A DNA stretch of 7,096 nucleotides. Source: Desulfovibrio sp. (GTDB lineage Bacteria > Desulfobacterota > Desulfovibrionia > Desulfovibrionales > Desulfovibrionaceae). Under the pieces are notes generated by a model. The model did no database searches, was not told the DNA's origin, and saw only the letters and a program-made list of their open reading frames with translations. The stretch covers positions 1-7,096 of the forward strand of contig JAISXC010000092.1 in assembly GCA_031270875.1 (NCBI GenBank). The letters run 5' to 3'. The position numbers were made by a program, and so were the translations under genes. Positions within the stretch are counted from its first letter, which is position 1. Each line of letters opens with the position of its first letter. Positions 1-7,096 of this stretch are shown in pieces.

Positions 1-83
1 GAACGATCCTGTTCTCACAACGGCTGCGGAGGGCGCTTGACCCCAAGGGTCTGCTCAATCCGACGAAACTTGTGGGGATTTGA
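1..83 (+). CDS. FAD-linked lactate/glycolate dehydrogenase, GlcD-like (C-terminal fragment)
   Basis: Only the last 26 codons are present, read from base 3 to the TGA at 81-83; the gene begins outside the window. The end reads RRALDPKGLLNPTKLVGI, and the pattern ALDPxGxLNPxK is the usual C-terminus of GlcD/Dld-type FAD-dependent 2-hydroxyacid oxidases (FAD-oxidase C-terminal domain). In that family the protein binds FAD and oxidises D-lactate or glycolate to the 2-oxo acid. The gene directly downstream, two bases away, encodes the matching GlcF-like iron-sulfur protein, which supports a two-subunit Dld-II type enzyme. Substrate (D-lactate) is inferred from the rest of the operon, not from this fragment. 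Confidence 0.8.
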   Translation, partial: TILFSQRLRRALDPKGLLNPTKLVGI

Positions 84-85
84 GA

Positions 86-1378
86 ATGAATACCTTGCAT
101 GATCTTGCCAGACGCCTGCTGGCGCTGGACGACAAAATCGTTTACTGCATGAAGTGCGGGTTCTGCCAGGGCGTCTGCCCCATGTTCGGCGCTTCCGGCA
201 TGGAGGCCGACGTCACCCGCGGCAAGCTCGTCCTCATCAGCAATCTTGCCCATGAGATGATCCGGGATCCCGGGGCCGTGGCCGACAAACTGGGACGATG
301 TCTCCTGTGCGGTTCCTGTCAGGCGGCCTGCCCGCCCGGCGTCAAAATCATGGATGTGTTTCTGGAGGCGAGAGAGCTGGTTTACGGCTATCTTGGGCTC
401 AGCCCCCTCAAAAAAATGATTTTCAGAATTCTGCTGGCCAAACCCGGCCTTTTCAATTTCGCCATGCGCGTGGGCGCGCCCCTGCAAAATCTGGTATTCC
501 GCAAAACCGGCGAAGCGCAGGGTACCGCCTGCGCCCCCATGCTTGCCTTCATGCTGGGGGACAGGCATATCCGCCCACTGGCCAAAACCCCCCTGCACGC
601 CGAATACGGTTTCGTGAACGAGCCGCGCTCGGGCAACGGACTGAAGGTGGCGTTTTTTCCCGGTTGCGTCGGCGACAAAATGTATACGGACATGGCCAAG
701 GCCTGCCTGAAAGTTTTGCGCCATCACAAAGTGGCCGTCTTCATGCCGGACAAACTGGCCTGTTGCGGCCTGCCGGCCCTTTCTTCGGGCGACGCGGAGG
801 GGATGCTCAAAGAGCTGAAAACAAATCTTGACGTGCTCTCCACCGGCGATTTCGATTACGTCATGAGCCCATGCGCCTCCTGCGCCTCCTGTATCAAGGA
901 GCATTGGCCGCAGTACGCCGCGCGCCTTGGCTCCCATGAACAGAAACTCGCTCGGGAGACGGCTGCCAAGGCCGTTGACATCAATGCCTTCCTCATTGAC
1001 GTGCTCAAGGTGAAACCCGCCCGGAGCAATGCCAACGCCCAGGCCGTCACATATCACGACTCCTGCCACCTCAAGAAAACCCTTGGCGTGGCGAGCCAGC
1101 CGCGGGATCTCATCGCCGCGAATCCGGCCTATACGCTGACGGAAATGGCGGAGGCCGATCGTTGCTGTGGATGCGGCGGTTCATTCAACCTTTTTCATTA
1201 CGACTGGTCGCGCAGGATAGGTCAGCGCAAACGCGACAATGTCGTCGCTTCCGGCGCGCGGATTGTGGCCACGGCCTGCCCCGCCTGCATGATGCAGCTT
1301 GAGGATGTTCTCTCTCACAATCATGACCCGGTACAGGTAAGGCATACGGTGGAATTGTATGCGGAAAGCCTGAGATAG
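86..1378 (+). CDS. glcF: GlcF-like iron-sulfur subunit of D-lactate/glycolate dehydrogenase
   Basis: A 430-residue soluble electron-transfer subunit. Near the N-terminus are two ferredoxin-like [4Fe-4S] motifs, C21-x2-C24-x2-C27-x3-C31-P and C72-x2-C75-x2-C78-x3-C82-P. The C-terminal half has two cysteine-rich CCG domains: C194-x31-CC(226,227)-x35-C263-x2-C266, and C327-x32-CC(360,361)-x36-C398-x2-C401. Families with this layout (GlcF, LutA, HdrD) pass electrons from a flavin dehydrogenase to quinone or another carrier. The ATG at 86 is preferred to the in-frame TTG at 80 because GGGG at 74-77 sits 8 bases before the ATG but only 2 before the TTG. The gene starts 2 bases after the GlcD stop, so the two are surely co-transcribed. 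CCG domain 1 has an extra cysteine (CASCASC, C269). The symbol is a family label; substrate may be D-lactate rather than glycolate. Confidence 0.9.
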   Translation: MNTLHDLARRLLALDDKIVYCMKCGFCQGVCPMFGASGMEADVTRGKLVLISNLAHEMIRDPGAVADKLGRCLLCGSCQAACPPGVKIMDVFLEARELVYGYLGLSPLKKMIFRILLAKPGLFNFAMRVGAPLQNLVFRKTGEAQGTACAPMLAFMLGDRHIRPLAKTPLHAEYGFVNEPRSGNGLKVAFFPGCVGDKMYTDMAKACLKVLRHHKVAVFMPDKLACCGLPALSSGDAEGMLKELKTNLDVLSTGDFDYVMSPCASCASCIKEHWPQYAARLGSHEQKLARETAAKAVDINAFLIDVLKVKPARSNANAQAVTYHDSCHLKKTLGVASQPRDLIAANPAYTLTEMAEADRCCGCGGSFNLFHYDWSRRIGQRKRDNVVASGARIVATACPACMMQLEDVLSHNHDPVQVRHTVELYAESLR

Positions 1379-1424
1379 CACGCAAGTTCAGACGATCTGA
1401 CGCAGTCGCGTCGTTATTCAACGG

Positions 1425-1489
1425 CCCCTGGTCCGCAAGAATGCCAGTCAGGATATGAAAGCAGTCGTATTGTTGTTACGGACCCGGGG
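1425..1489 (+). other. Imperfect inverted repeat in the spacer before lutC
   Basis: Bases 1425-1435 (CCCCTGGTCCG) and 1479-1489 (CGGACCCGGGG) pair at 10 of 11 positions, with one T-C mismatch, enclosing 43 bases. The right arm ends one base before the AAGGAG ribosome binding site (1491-1496) of the next gene, so the folded mRNA would place that site at the base of a stem. The surrounding 125-base spacer (1379-1503) carries no gene; it also holds a small GACGC-AGTC-GCGTC hairpin at about 1400-1413. A role in translation, mRNA processing or differential expression of the two operon halves is inference; GC-rich arms of this size can arise by chance. Confidence 0.3.
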
Positions 1490-1503
1490 AAAGGAGTAAA
1501 TGT

Positions 1504-2145
1504 ATGACCCAAACGGATTCCATCACCCGGCAGACGGTGGAAACATTCATCGCCAAAGCCACGGCGGTCAATGCCGTGGTGCAGGAGCTTCCGACAATTC
1601 CGGCGGCCCTGCAATACGTGGCGGATGTCTGTGAGAGCAAAAACCCCGCCGAAATTCTGGCCGATGAGCCCGGTACGGAACAGGGCCCTCCCGGCCCCAA
1701 CAATCAGCCGACGCGCGTCAAACGTATTGTGGCCGCTCCGGACCTGAACGACGAGGAGTTCGCCGTTCTCTCGAAACTTTGTGAAGAAAAAGGATTTCTC
1801 TGCATCCGCGAGGGCTTGCGCCAATACGTGGCCGGCTTTGACGTGGGCGTCACCAAGGCCCTGCTCGGTGTTGCCGCCAGCGGCACCTGCATGATGAACA
1901 CAGACCGGGAAGACCCGCGTCTTGCCGGAATGCTGGCGGAAATACACGTCATCCTCCTGCGCAAATCCGTCATTTATCCCGATCTTCCCTCCATTGCCCA
2001 ACTGTTGCGCGAGCGCATGAATGAAGCGCCCGCCACGTACACCACGCTGATCTCCGGCCCGAGCCGCACGGCCGACATAGAGCGTGTGGCCGCGGTGGGC
2101 GTGCACGGCCCGCTGGAACTGCATATCATTCTTCTGGAGGATTAA
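1504..2145 (+). CDS. lutC: Lactate utilization protein LutC (LUD/YkgG family)
   Basis: A 213-residue protein of the LUD domain (DUF162) family, subunit C of the LutABC/LldEFG L-lactate dehydrogenase complex that oxidises L-lactate to pyruvate in the cytoplasm. Recognisable parts are a glycine-rich core starting near residue 113 (DVGVTKALLGVAASGT), the stretch through DPRLAGMLAEIHVILL, and the C-terminal signature ISGPSRTADIE (residues 183-193) followed by GVHGPLELHIILLED, which is the characteristic end of LutC. Start ATG 1504 has AAGGAG at 1491-1496, seven bases upstream; the overlapping ATG at 1500 is in another frame. The gene follows a 125-base spacer and is separated by only 5 bases from the LutB-LutA gene, its expected partner. 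No signal peptide or membrane segment is visible. The biochemical role of this subunit is less clear than that of the iron-sulfur subunits. Confidence 0.88.
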   Translation: MTQTDSITRQTVETFIAKATAVNAVVQELPTIPAALQYVADVCESKNPAEILADEPGTEQGPPGPNNQPTRVKRIVAAPDLNDEEFAVLSKLCEEKGFLCIREGLRQYVAGFDVGVTKALLGVAASGTCMMNTDREDPRLAGMLAEIHVILLRKSVIYPDLPSIAQLLRERMNEAPATYTTLISGPSRTADIERVAAVGVHGPLELHIILLED

Positions 2146-2150
2146 AGGCC

Positions 2151-4304
2151 ATGCATGAAGCCCCAACCACCCTCTCCGAATATCGCAAGCAGATTGATTC
2201 CGCGTTGCAGGACGAGTTTCTGCGCCGCACGCTGGACACCTTTGCCGTGGCCTACCGCGCCAACCGTGAAACCATTTTCAAGGAAGTGGACGAGCGCTCC
2301 CTCATCAACCAGATCGCCGACGCCCGGGACAAGGCCTGTAAACGCATGGAGGAACTCTACGCGCAGTTCAGGGAACAGGCGGAAAAGCGCGGCGTGCATG
2401 TGCACCGCGCCAGGGACGCGGCGGAGGCCAACGAGATCATTGCCCGCATCGCCAGGGACAACAACGTCAAGCGCGTTGTCAAGTCCAAGTCCATGACAGC
2501 CGAGGAGACCCATCTCAACGACCGTCTTCTCGCCGACAACCTGATTGTGGACGAAACGGACCTCGGCGAATGGATTATCCAGTTGCGCCATGAGGGCCCT
2601 TCGCACATGGTCATGCCCGCCATCCACCTTTCGCGCTACCAGGTGGCCGATGACTTTTCCAAAGTCACCGGCGTCAAGCAGGACACGGATATCCAGAAAC
2701 TGGTGAAGGTGGCCCGCGTGCAGCTTCGCCGCAAGTTCATCCAGGCGGATATGGGCATCAGCGGCTGCAATTTCGCCATAGCCGAAAACGGGGCCATCAC
2801 CACCGTGACCAACGAGGGCAACGCCCGCATGGTCACCACCCTGCCGCGCGTTCATGTCGTCATTGCCGGTCTTGACAAACTGACCCCCACTCTGGATGAG
2901 GCGCTCACGGCCCTTCTGGTTTTGCCGCGCAACGCCACAGGGCAGCGCCTGACGACCTATGTGTCCTGGATGCGCGGCGCGGGGCCCTGTTCCGCCAACC
3001 CGGACGACAAAAAAATTCTGCACGTGGTCTTTGTGGACAACGGCCGCACGGAAATCGCGAAAGACCCGCTTTTCTCGCAGATTTTCCGTTGCGTGCGCTG
3101 CGGCGCCTGCGCCAACGTGTGCCCCGTCTACCGCCTTGTGGGCGGGCACAAGATGGGCTACGTCTATATCGGCGCCATAGGTCTCATTCTCACCTATTTC
3201 TTCCACGGCAAGGACAAGGCCAAAGTGCTCTGCCAGAACTGCGTGGGTTGCGAGGCCTGTAAAAGCGTCTGCGCCGGGGGCATTGACCTGCCGTTGCTCA
3301 TCCGCGAAATCCGCAGCCGCCTGACGGAGGAACAGGGCAGCGACGCCCAGGCGGCCCTGCTCGCCTCGGTGATGAAAAACCGCGCGCTTTTCCATTCATT
3401 GCTCAAATTCGCCAAGTACGCCCAGAGACCCTTTACCGGCGGCACGCAGTTCCAACGGCATCTGCCGGCCATGTTCCTCGGCAGGCACGGCTTCAAGGCC
3501 CTGCCCGCCATCGCCGGCAAATCCTTCCGCGACCGCTGGCCGGAGCTGGAGCGAAAGACGGCTGAGCCGAAATTCAGGGTAGCCGTCTTCAGCGGCTGCG
3601 CCCAGGATTTTGTCTACCCGGAACAGCTTGAGGACGCCGTCAAAGTGCTGGCCGCCAAAGGCGTGGAGGTGGATTTCCCCTTTGAGCAGACCTGCTGCGG
3701 TCTGCCGCTGGAAATGATGGGGCAGCGCAAAACCGCCGCGGATGTCGCGGAACAGAATGTTCGCGCCTTTTCGCACAAAACGTACGATGCCGTCATCACC
3801 CTGTGCGCGAGTTGCGCCTCGCATCTGAAGCACAACTATCAGGCGCTGCTGTCCGGCAATAGCGCTCTTTTTGCCAGGACAAGGGAATTCACGGAAAAAA
3901 TCACCGACTTCAGCTCCTTTGTGTACGACAAACTGGGACTGAGGGCGGAAGACTTCAACAATTCCGGCCAGAAGGTGACCTACCACGCGTCCTGTCACCT
4001 CTGCCGCGGCCTGGGAGTGAAGGAGGCTCCGCGTGAACTCGTCAAGGCGGCGGGCGTTTATGAGCCCTGTGAGGAGGAAGATGTCTGTTGCGGCTTCGGC
4101 GGCACCTATTCCATGAAATTCCCGGAAATTTCAGCCAGGTTGCTGGAGAACAAGCTCAACAACATACGCAAGACCGGCGCTGCCAGGCTGGTGGTGGACT
4201 GCCCCGGCTGCGTCATGCAACTGCGCGGCGGCGCTGAAAAACAGGGAATCAACATCAAGGTTGACCACGTGGCGGATCTGCTGGCGGAAAATCTGAAACA
4301 GTAG
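2151..4304 (+). CDS. lutB: LutB-LutA fusion: iron-sulfur L-lactate dehydrogenase subunit
   Basis: A 717-residue protein joining two subunits that are separate in Bacillus (LutB, LutA) and Shewanella (LldF, LldE). Residues about 60-300 form the LutB LUD domain, with KSKSMTAEE at 111-119 and a conserved block near 201-245 (GCNFAIAENG, NEGNARMVTTLPRVHVVIAG). A dicluster ferredoxin region follows: C314-x2-C317-x2-C320-x3-C324-P and C364-x2-C367-x2-C370-x3-C374. The C-terminus has two LutA-type CCG domains: C483-x31-CC(515,516)-x35-C552-x2-C555, and C615-x30-CC(646,647)-x36-C684-x2-C687. The predicted role is electron transfer from L-lactate oxidation in the cytoplasm. Oddities: the second ferredoxin motif ends in Ala, not Pro, and has an extra cysteine, C361. 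The ATG at 2151 follows GGAGG at 2136-2140 and lies 5 bases after lutC. Desulfovibrio species have a similar long fused protein, as far as I recall, so it is probably intact. Confidence 0.9.
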   Translation: MHEAPTTLSEYRKQIDSALQDEFLRRTLDTFAVAYRANRETIFKEVDERSLINQIADARDKACKRMEELYAQFREQAEKRGVHVHRARDAAEANEIIARIARDNNVKRVVKSKSMTAEETHLNDRLLADNLIVDETDLGEWIIQLRHEGPSHMVMPAIHLSRYQVADDFSKVTGVKQDTDIQKLVKVARVQLRRKFIQADMGISGCNFAIAENGAITTVTNEGNARMVTTLPRVHVVIAGLDKLTPTLDEALTALLVLPRNATGQRLTTYVSWMRGAGPCSANPDDKKILHVVFVDNGRTEIAKDPLFSQIFRCVRCGACANVCPVYRLVGGHKMGYVYIGAIGLILTYFFHGKDKAKVLCQNCVGCEACKSVCAGGIDLPLLIREIRSRLTEEQGSDAQAALLASVMKNRALFHSLLKFAKYAQRPFTGGTQFQRHLPAMFLGRHGFKALPAIAGKSFRDRWPELERKTAEPKFRVAVFSGCAQDFVYPEQLEDAVKVLAAKGVEVDFPFEQTCCGLPLEMMGQRKTAADVAEQNVRAFSHKTYDAVITLCASCASHLKHNYQALLSGNSALFARTREFTEKITDFSSFVYDKLGLRAEDFNNSGQKVTYHASCHLCRGLGVKEAPRELVKAAGVYEPCEEEDVCCGFGGTYSMKFPEISARLLENKLNNIRKTGAARLVVDCPGCVMQLRGGAEKQGINIKVDHVADLLAENLKQ

Positions 4305-4354
4305 GCACCCGGCGCATTCATCCCGTAAATTTTTACAATAAATGAGGAGAGCTT

Positions 4355-6121
4355 ATGGAAAACATCACAACATTGGCCTTTGTGGCTTTTCTGCCAATCC
4401 TGGTCGCGCTGGTGCTCATGGTCGGTATGCGCATGGGCGCCATGAAGGCCATGCCCATTTCCTGGCTGGTCTGCGCCCTGGGCGCGTTCATCTTCTGGAA
4501 AATGCCCGTCAGCTATATCGCGGCTCTCAGCATTCAAGGGGTCATCAGCGCTACGGGCGTGCTGATCATCGTGTTCGGCGCTCTGCTTATCCTCCACACG
4601 CTACAGTATTCCGGCGGTATGGAGACCATCCAGTACGGCATGCAGACTGTAAGCAAGGACATGCGCATTCAGGCCATCATTATCGGCTACATGTTCGGAG
4701 CCTTCATTGAAGGCGCCGCCGGTTTCGGCACGCCGGCAGCCCTGGCCGCTCCGCTGCTCCTGTCCCTCGGCTTCCCGCCCCTGGCGTCGGCGGTGCTTTG
4801 TCTGATCTTCAACTCCTTCCCGGTGACCTTCGGCGCTGTCGGCACCCCCATCATCGTGGGCTTCGGCGCCTCTCTCAAGGGAACCGTGGAAGCCCTGATT
4901 TCTTCCGGCACTGTGCCGGCCCTGACCAGCCTGGACCAGTTCTACAAAATAATCGGCGAAACGGTAACCCTGATGCACGGCCCCATGGCCTTTATCCTGC
5001 CCATCTTCACTCTGGGCTTCATCACCCGTTTCTTCGGTCCCAACCGCTCTTGGAAAGACGGCTTCGCCGCCTGGAAATTCTGCGTTTTCGCAGCGGTTGC
5101 CTTTGTCGTCCCCTACGTGATTCTGGCTTGGGTGGTCGGGCCGGAAATTCCCTCCCTTGTGGGCGCTCTTATCGGTTTGGGCATTATCGTCACCGGCGCC
5201 AAGAAGGGATTCTGCGTGCCCGATGACATATGGACATTCGGCGAACCCAGCAAGTGGGAAAAGGATTGGACAGGCGACATTTCCTTCTCGGGCGCAACCG
5301 AACTCAAGGCGCACATGAGCCAGTTCATGGCCTGGTTGCCCTACGTCCTCATAGGCCTCATTCTGGTTCTGACCCGCATTGACGGCCTTGGCCTCAAGGG
5401 CTGGCTGAACACCCACGCCGTGGTGTCCTTCAATGACATCCTGGGCTTTGGAGCGGTGGACGTGGCCGGCAAGAAAATGGGCGCGGTCAGCGACAGCCTG
5501 AAGCTGCTTTATCTGCCCGGAACCGTACCCTTCATACTTGTAGCGCTACTGACCATCGCGCTGCACAAGATGCCGGGGGACAAGGCGATCAAGGCATGGA
5601 CGGAAACCACCGTCAAGATGAAAGCGGCCACCATTTCCCTGTGCGCCTCGGTGGCCCTGGTGAAAATCTTTCAGGGGTCCGGCTTCAACCCGGACATGGT
5701 AGCCCAGGTAACCGCCGGCACGGCCAAGTTCCTGCCGTCCATGCCCCTGGCTCTGGCCACGGCCATAGCTTCCGTGCTGGGTCCCATCTGGCCCATGTTC
5801 GCCTCCTACGTTGGCGGCCTGGGCGCTTTCATCACAGGCTCCAACACCGTCTCCGACATGCTCTTCGGCCTCTTCCAGTGGGATATGGCCGGCAACCTCA
5901 AGCTTTCCCGTCCCATCATCATCTCCGCTCAGGCAGCCGGAGGCGCTATGGGCAACATGATATGCATACACAATATTGTGGCTGTCTGCACAGTTGTGGG
6001 CCTGCTCAACCGGGAAGGCGACATTCTCAAAAAGACTTTCTGGCCTTTCCTGCTTTACGGCATTGTGGTGGGCATCATCACCTATGTGCTCATCGGCATG
6101 AACTTCGGCCTGCAGTTCTAG
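4355..6121 (+). CDS. lctP: L-lactate permease (LctP/LldP family)
   Basis: A 588-residue hydrophobic inner-membrane protein with roughly a dozen membrane spans; family members import lactate (often also glycolate) by proton symport. Hallmarks are GAFIEGAAGFGTP at residues 115-127, NSFPVTFGAVGTP at 153-165, GSNTVSDMLFG at 495-505, and QAAGGAMGNMICIHN at 526-540 just before the last spans. Family members are commonly about 550 residues; the extra length seems to lie in the soluble loop near residues 285-330 and the stretch at about 345-380, which I cannot align by eye. The ATG at 4355 has GAGGAGA at 4344-4350. The gene starts 50 bases after the LutB-LutA stop, with no terminator visible between, so it belongs to the lactate operon and supplies its substrate. 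A strong hairpin follows the stop. Preference for L- or D-lactate cannot be read from the sequence. Confidence 0.93.
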   Translation: MENITTLAFVAFLPILVALVLMVGMRMGAMKAMPISWLVCALGAFIFWKMPVSYIAALSIQGVISATGVLIIVFGALLILHTLQYSGGMETIQYGMQTVSKDMRIQAIIIGYMFGAFIEGAAGFGTPAALAAPLLLSLGFPPLASAVLCLIFNSFPVTFGAVGTPIIVGFGASLKGTVEALISSGTVPALTSLDQFYKIIGETVTLMHGPMAFILPIFTLGFITRFFGPNRSWKDGFAAWKFCVFAAVAFVVPYVILAWVVGPEIPSLVGALIGLGIIVTGAKKGFCVPDDIWTFGEPSKWEKDWTGDISFSGATELKAHMSQFMAWLPYVLIGLILVLTRIDGLGLKGWLNTHAVVSFNDILGFGAVDVAGKKMGAVSDSLKLLYLPGTVPFILVALLTIALHKMPGDKAIKAWTETTVKMKAATISLCASVALVKIFQGSGFNPDMVAQVTAGTAKFLPSMPLALATAIASVLGPIWPMFASYVGGLGAFITGSNTVSDMLFGLFQWDMAGNLKLSRPIIISAQAAGGAMGNMICIHNIVAVCTVVGLLNREGDILKKTFWPFLLYGIVVGIITYVLIGMNFGLQF

Positions 6122-6150
6122 CGTCTGTTTGACTGCGGCGCCAGCTTACG

Positions 6151-6189
6151 GAATACGGGGCACGAACAGGGATTTCGTGCCCCGTATTC
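6151..6189 (+). terminator. Hairpin terminator after the lactate permease gene
   Basis: A perfect 16-bp inverted repeat: left arm 6151-6166 (GAATACGGGGCACGAA), 7-base loop 6167-6173, right arm 6174-6189. It begins 29 bases after the permease stop codon. The following bases (ACATTTCTCC) are only moderately T-rich, so termination may be imperfect or the hairpin may mainly protect the mRNA 3' end. The stem is long and GC-rich in its middle, and its position at the end of the operon makes this reading likely. Confidence 0.78.
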
Positions 6190-6547
<358 letters not shown>

Positions 6548-6558
6548 CAACGCCATCT

Positions 6559-6601
6559 AACGCGCTTTCCGCCAGGAACGGCGCGTTTTCGTCGTTTTTT
6601 T
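6559..6601 (+). terminator. Terminator-like hairpin with T-rich tail and no gene before it
   Basis: AACGCGC at 6559-6565 pairs with GCGCGTT at 6581-6587, with a T-G wobble inside (6566 with 6580) and a small inner stem TCC/GGA (6568-6570 with 6575-6577). It is followed by TT, CGTCG and then seven T residues at 6595-6601. This is the layout of a rho-independent terminator on the + strand. No coding gene lies between it and the permease terminator some 370 bases upstream, so it is either a backup terminator or the end of an unrecognised short transcript. Confidence 0.5.
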
Positions 6602-6602
6602 C

Positions 6603-6632
6603 CGGCCCTGTTTCCTTCGGGAGGCAGGGCCG
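6603..6632 (+). other. UUCG-capped hairpin
   Basis: Bases 6603-6615 pair with 6620-6632 over 13 positions, two of them G-T, around the loop TTCG (6616-6619) closed by C-G. The outer 8 bp, CGGCCCTG with CAGGGCCG, are perfect. C(UUCG)G is an exceptionally stable RNA tetraloop often found in bacterial terminators and structured RNAs. Only a short T run follows (TTT at 6633-6635), so on its own it is a weak terminator; it may act in tandem with the hairpin just upstream. Confidence 0.55.
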
Positions 6633-6639
6633 TTTCGGC

Positions 6640-6662
6640 GTTTTCGCCGCTACGGCGAAAAC
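6640..6662. repeat. 10-bp perfect inverted repeat
   Basis: GTTTTCGCCG (6640-6649) and CGGCGAAAAC (6653-6662) are perfect complements around the 3-base loop CTA. The right arm ends in AAAAC rather than T residues on either strand, so it does not look like a standard terminator. It could be an operator-type site, part of the structured cluster, or the last member of a hairpin series. The left part could alternatively fold as CGGCG-TTTT-CGCCG (6636-6649). Confidence 0.45.
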
Positions 6663-6689
6663 CAAGAGCGGTGATAGAAAAATAGATGT

Positions 6690-6719
6690 TTCAGACCATA
6701 AAGAAAGCTTTGATAAAAT
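6690..6719 (+). promoter_or_regulatory. Possible sigma-70-type promoter for the downstream gene
   Basis: TTCAGA (6690-6695, four of six matches to TTGACA) and TAAAAT (6714-6719, five of six matches to TATAAT) are separated by 18 bases in a locally AT-rich stretch. Transcription would then begin near 6726, downstream of the ATG at 6723, which would favour the start at 6843. The match is modest and such pairs occur by chance in AT-rich DNA. Confidence 0.28.
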
Positions 6720-6842
6720 ACAATGGAAAACATCTCAAAATCATTCAGGGCATCGTCCCGTGCGAGAGCAAAAAAAGGGGAAAAGCAACGCGCCTCAGAT
6801 CCGCGGCCCGAGACGCATGATTTGAAGGAGTTTGTGATAAAA

Positions 6843-7096
6843 ATGTGTGTATTACGAACGGCTCTTGTCTCTTTTGTAATCTTCATTGTGTTTTTGAGTT
6901 TTGCTGGCGCTGTTACGTACAGATCGGCGGCGACAACAATGAAGAACCAGATGGGCAACAAGTGCATGGGGATTGCCACGGCTACGGCAACGCTGATCGA
7001 GCGCGATGCCGGGGCATACCGCCGGTTCATCGAAACATTGGATACGGACAGCGAATATTACCAAACACTTAAAGCCAATATGGAGAAAATCCGTTT
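6843..7096 (+). CDS. Membrane-anchored protein, probable sensor (N-terminal part)
   Basis: An open frame with no stop before the window edge; 84 codons are visible. From ATG 6843 a hydrophobic segment at about residues 5-23 (ALVSFVIFIVFLSFAGAV) looks like an uncleaved signal anchor. It is followed by an extracytoplasmic-looking region ending in DTDSEYYQTLKANMEKIR. A membrane anchor followed by a run like GIATATATLIERDA and a YxxLKxxxxKIR helix resembles the sensor part of bacterial signalling proteins such as diguanylate cyclases or histidine kinases, but no output domain is visible. GAAGGAG at 6824-6830 lies 12 bases before this ATG and 3 before an in-frame GTG at 6834. The frame is also open back to ATG 6723, which would add a basic 40-residue cytoplasmic N-terminus but has no clear ribosome binding site. 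The gene is separate from the lactate operon. Confidence 0.6.
   Translation, partial: MCVLRTALVSFVIFIVFLSFAGAVTYRSAATTMKNQMGNKCMGIATATATLIERDAGAYRRFIETLDTDSEYYQTLKANMEKIR

Noticed and set aside
80..85. TTG at 80 as start of the GlcF-like gene
   Set aside because: GGGG at 74-77 is only 2 bases away from it but 8 bases from ATG 86, which also avoids overlap with the GlcD stop.
2142..3395. 417-codon minus-strand frame opposite the LutB-LutA gene
   Set aside because: It is an antisense shadow of a GC-rich gene whose forward product has clear domains and cysteine motifs.
4325..4336. GTAAATTTTTAC as a terminator or operator before the permease gene
   Set aside because: The stem is at most 4-5 bp, AT-only except its ends, with almost no loop; it would not be stable and the spacing fits continued transcription.
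6650..7030. 126-codon minus-strand frame
   Set aside because: It lies antisense to the better-supported plus-strand membrane-protein frame, which has a ribosome binding site and a sensible anchor segment.

Overview
The window is GC-rich and reads as chromosomal DNA of a Desulfovibrio-type sulfate reducer (Desulfovibrionaceae). The evidence is gene content: a GlcD/GlcF-type lactate dehydrogenase, a LutC protein, a LutB protein fused to a LutA-like C-terminus, and an LctP-family lactate permease, all on the + strand. From memory, Desulfovibrio vulgaris has a similar lactate-utilisation locus. No search was run, so the genus is an inference.

Layout. 1-83: last 26 codons of a GlcD-like FAD-linked lactate/glycolate dehydrogenase. 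86-1378: its GlcF-like iron-sulfur partner. 1379-1503: a 125-base spacer with an imperfect long-range inverted repeat ending one base before the next ribosome binding site. 1504-2145: lutC. 2151-4304: a 717-residue LutB-LutA fusion. 4355-6121: lactate permease. 6151-6189: a perfect 16-bp hairpin that probably ends the operon. 6190-6842: no convincing gene, but an (AC)18 dinucleotide tract (6509-6544), then three consecutive hairpins (6559-6662), the first with a T-rich tail like a terminator. From about 6843 (possibly 6723): the N-terminus of a membrane-anchored protein, probably a sensor, running off the window.

How the genes work together. The permease imports lactate. GlcD/GlcF-type enzymes generally oxidise D-lactate (or glycolate) and Lut/Lld-type complexes oxidise L-lactate, both to pyruvate, passing electrons through FAD and/or iron-sulfur clusters towards the membrane quinone pool. 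One operon would therefore serve both stereoisomers plus uptake. No phosphotransacetylase or acetate kinase gene lies between the dehydrogenase modules here, unlike my recollection of the D. vulgaris operon.

The metabolic half is well explained by known families. The less explained part is the 650-base region after the operon: a long dinucleotide repeat, a second terminator-like hairpin with no gene before it, and a UUCG-capped hairpin. I see no convincing new multi-gene system.
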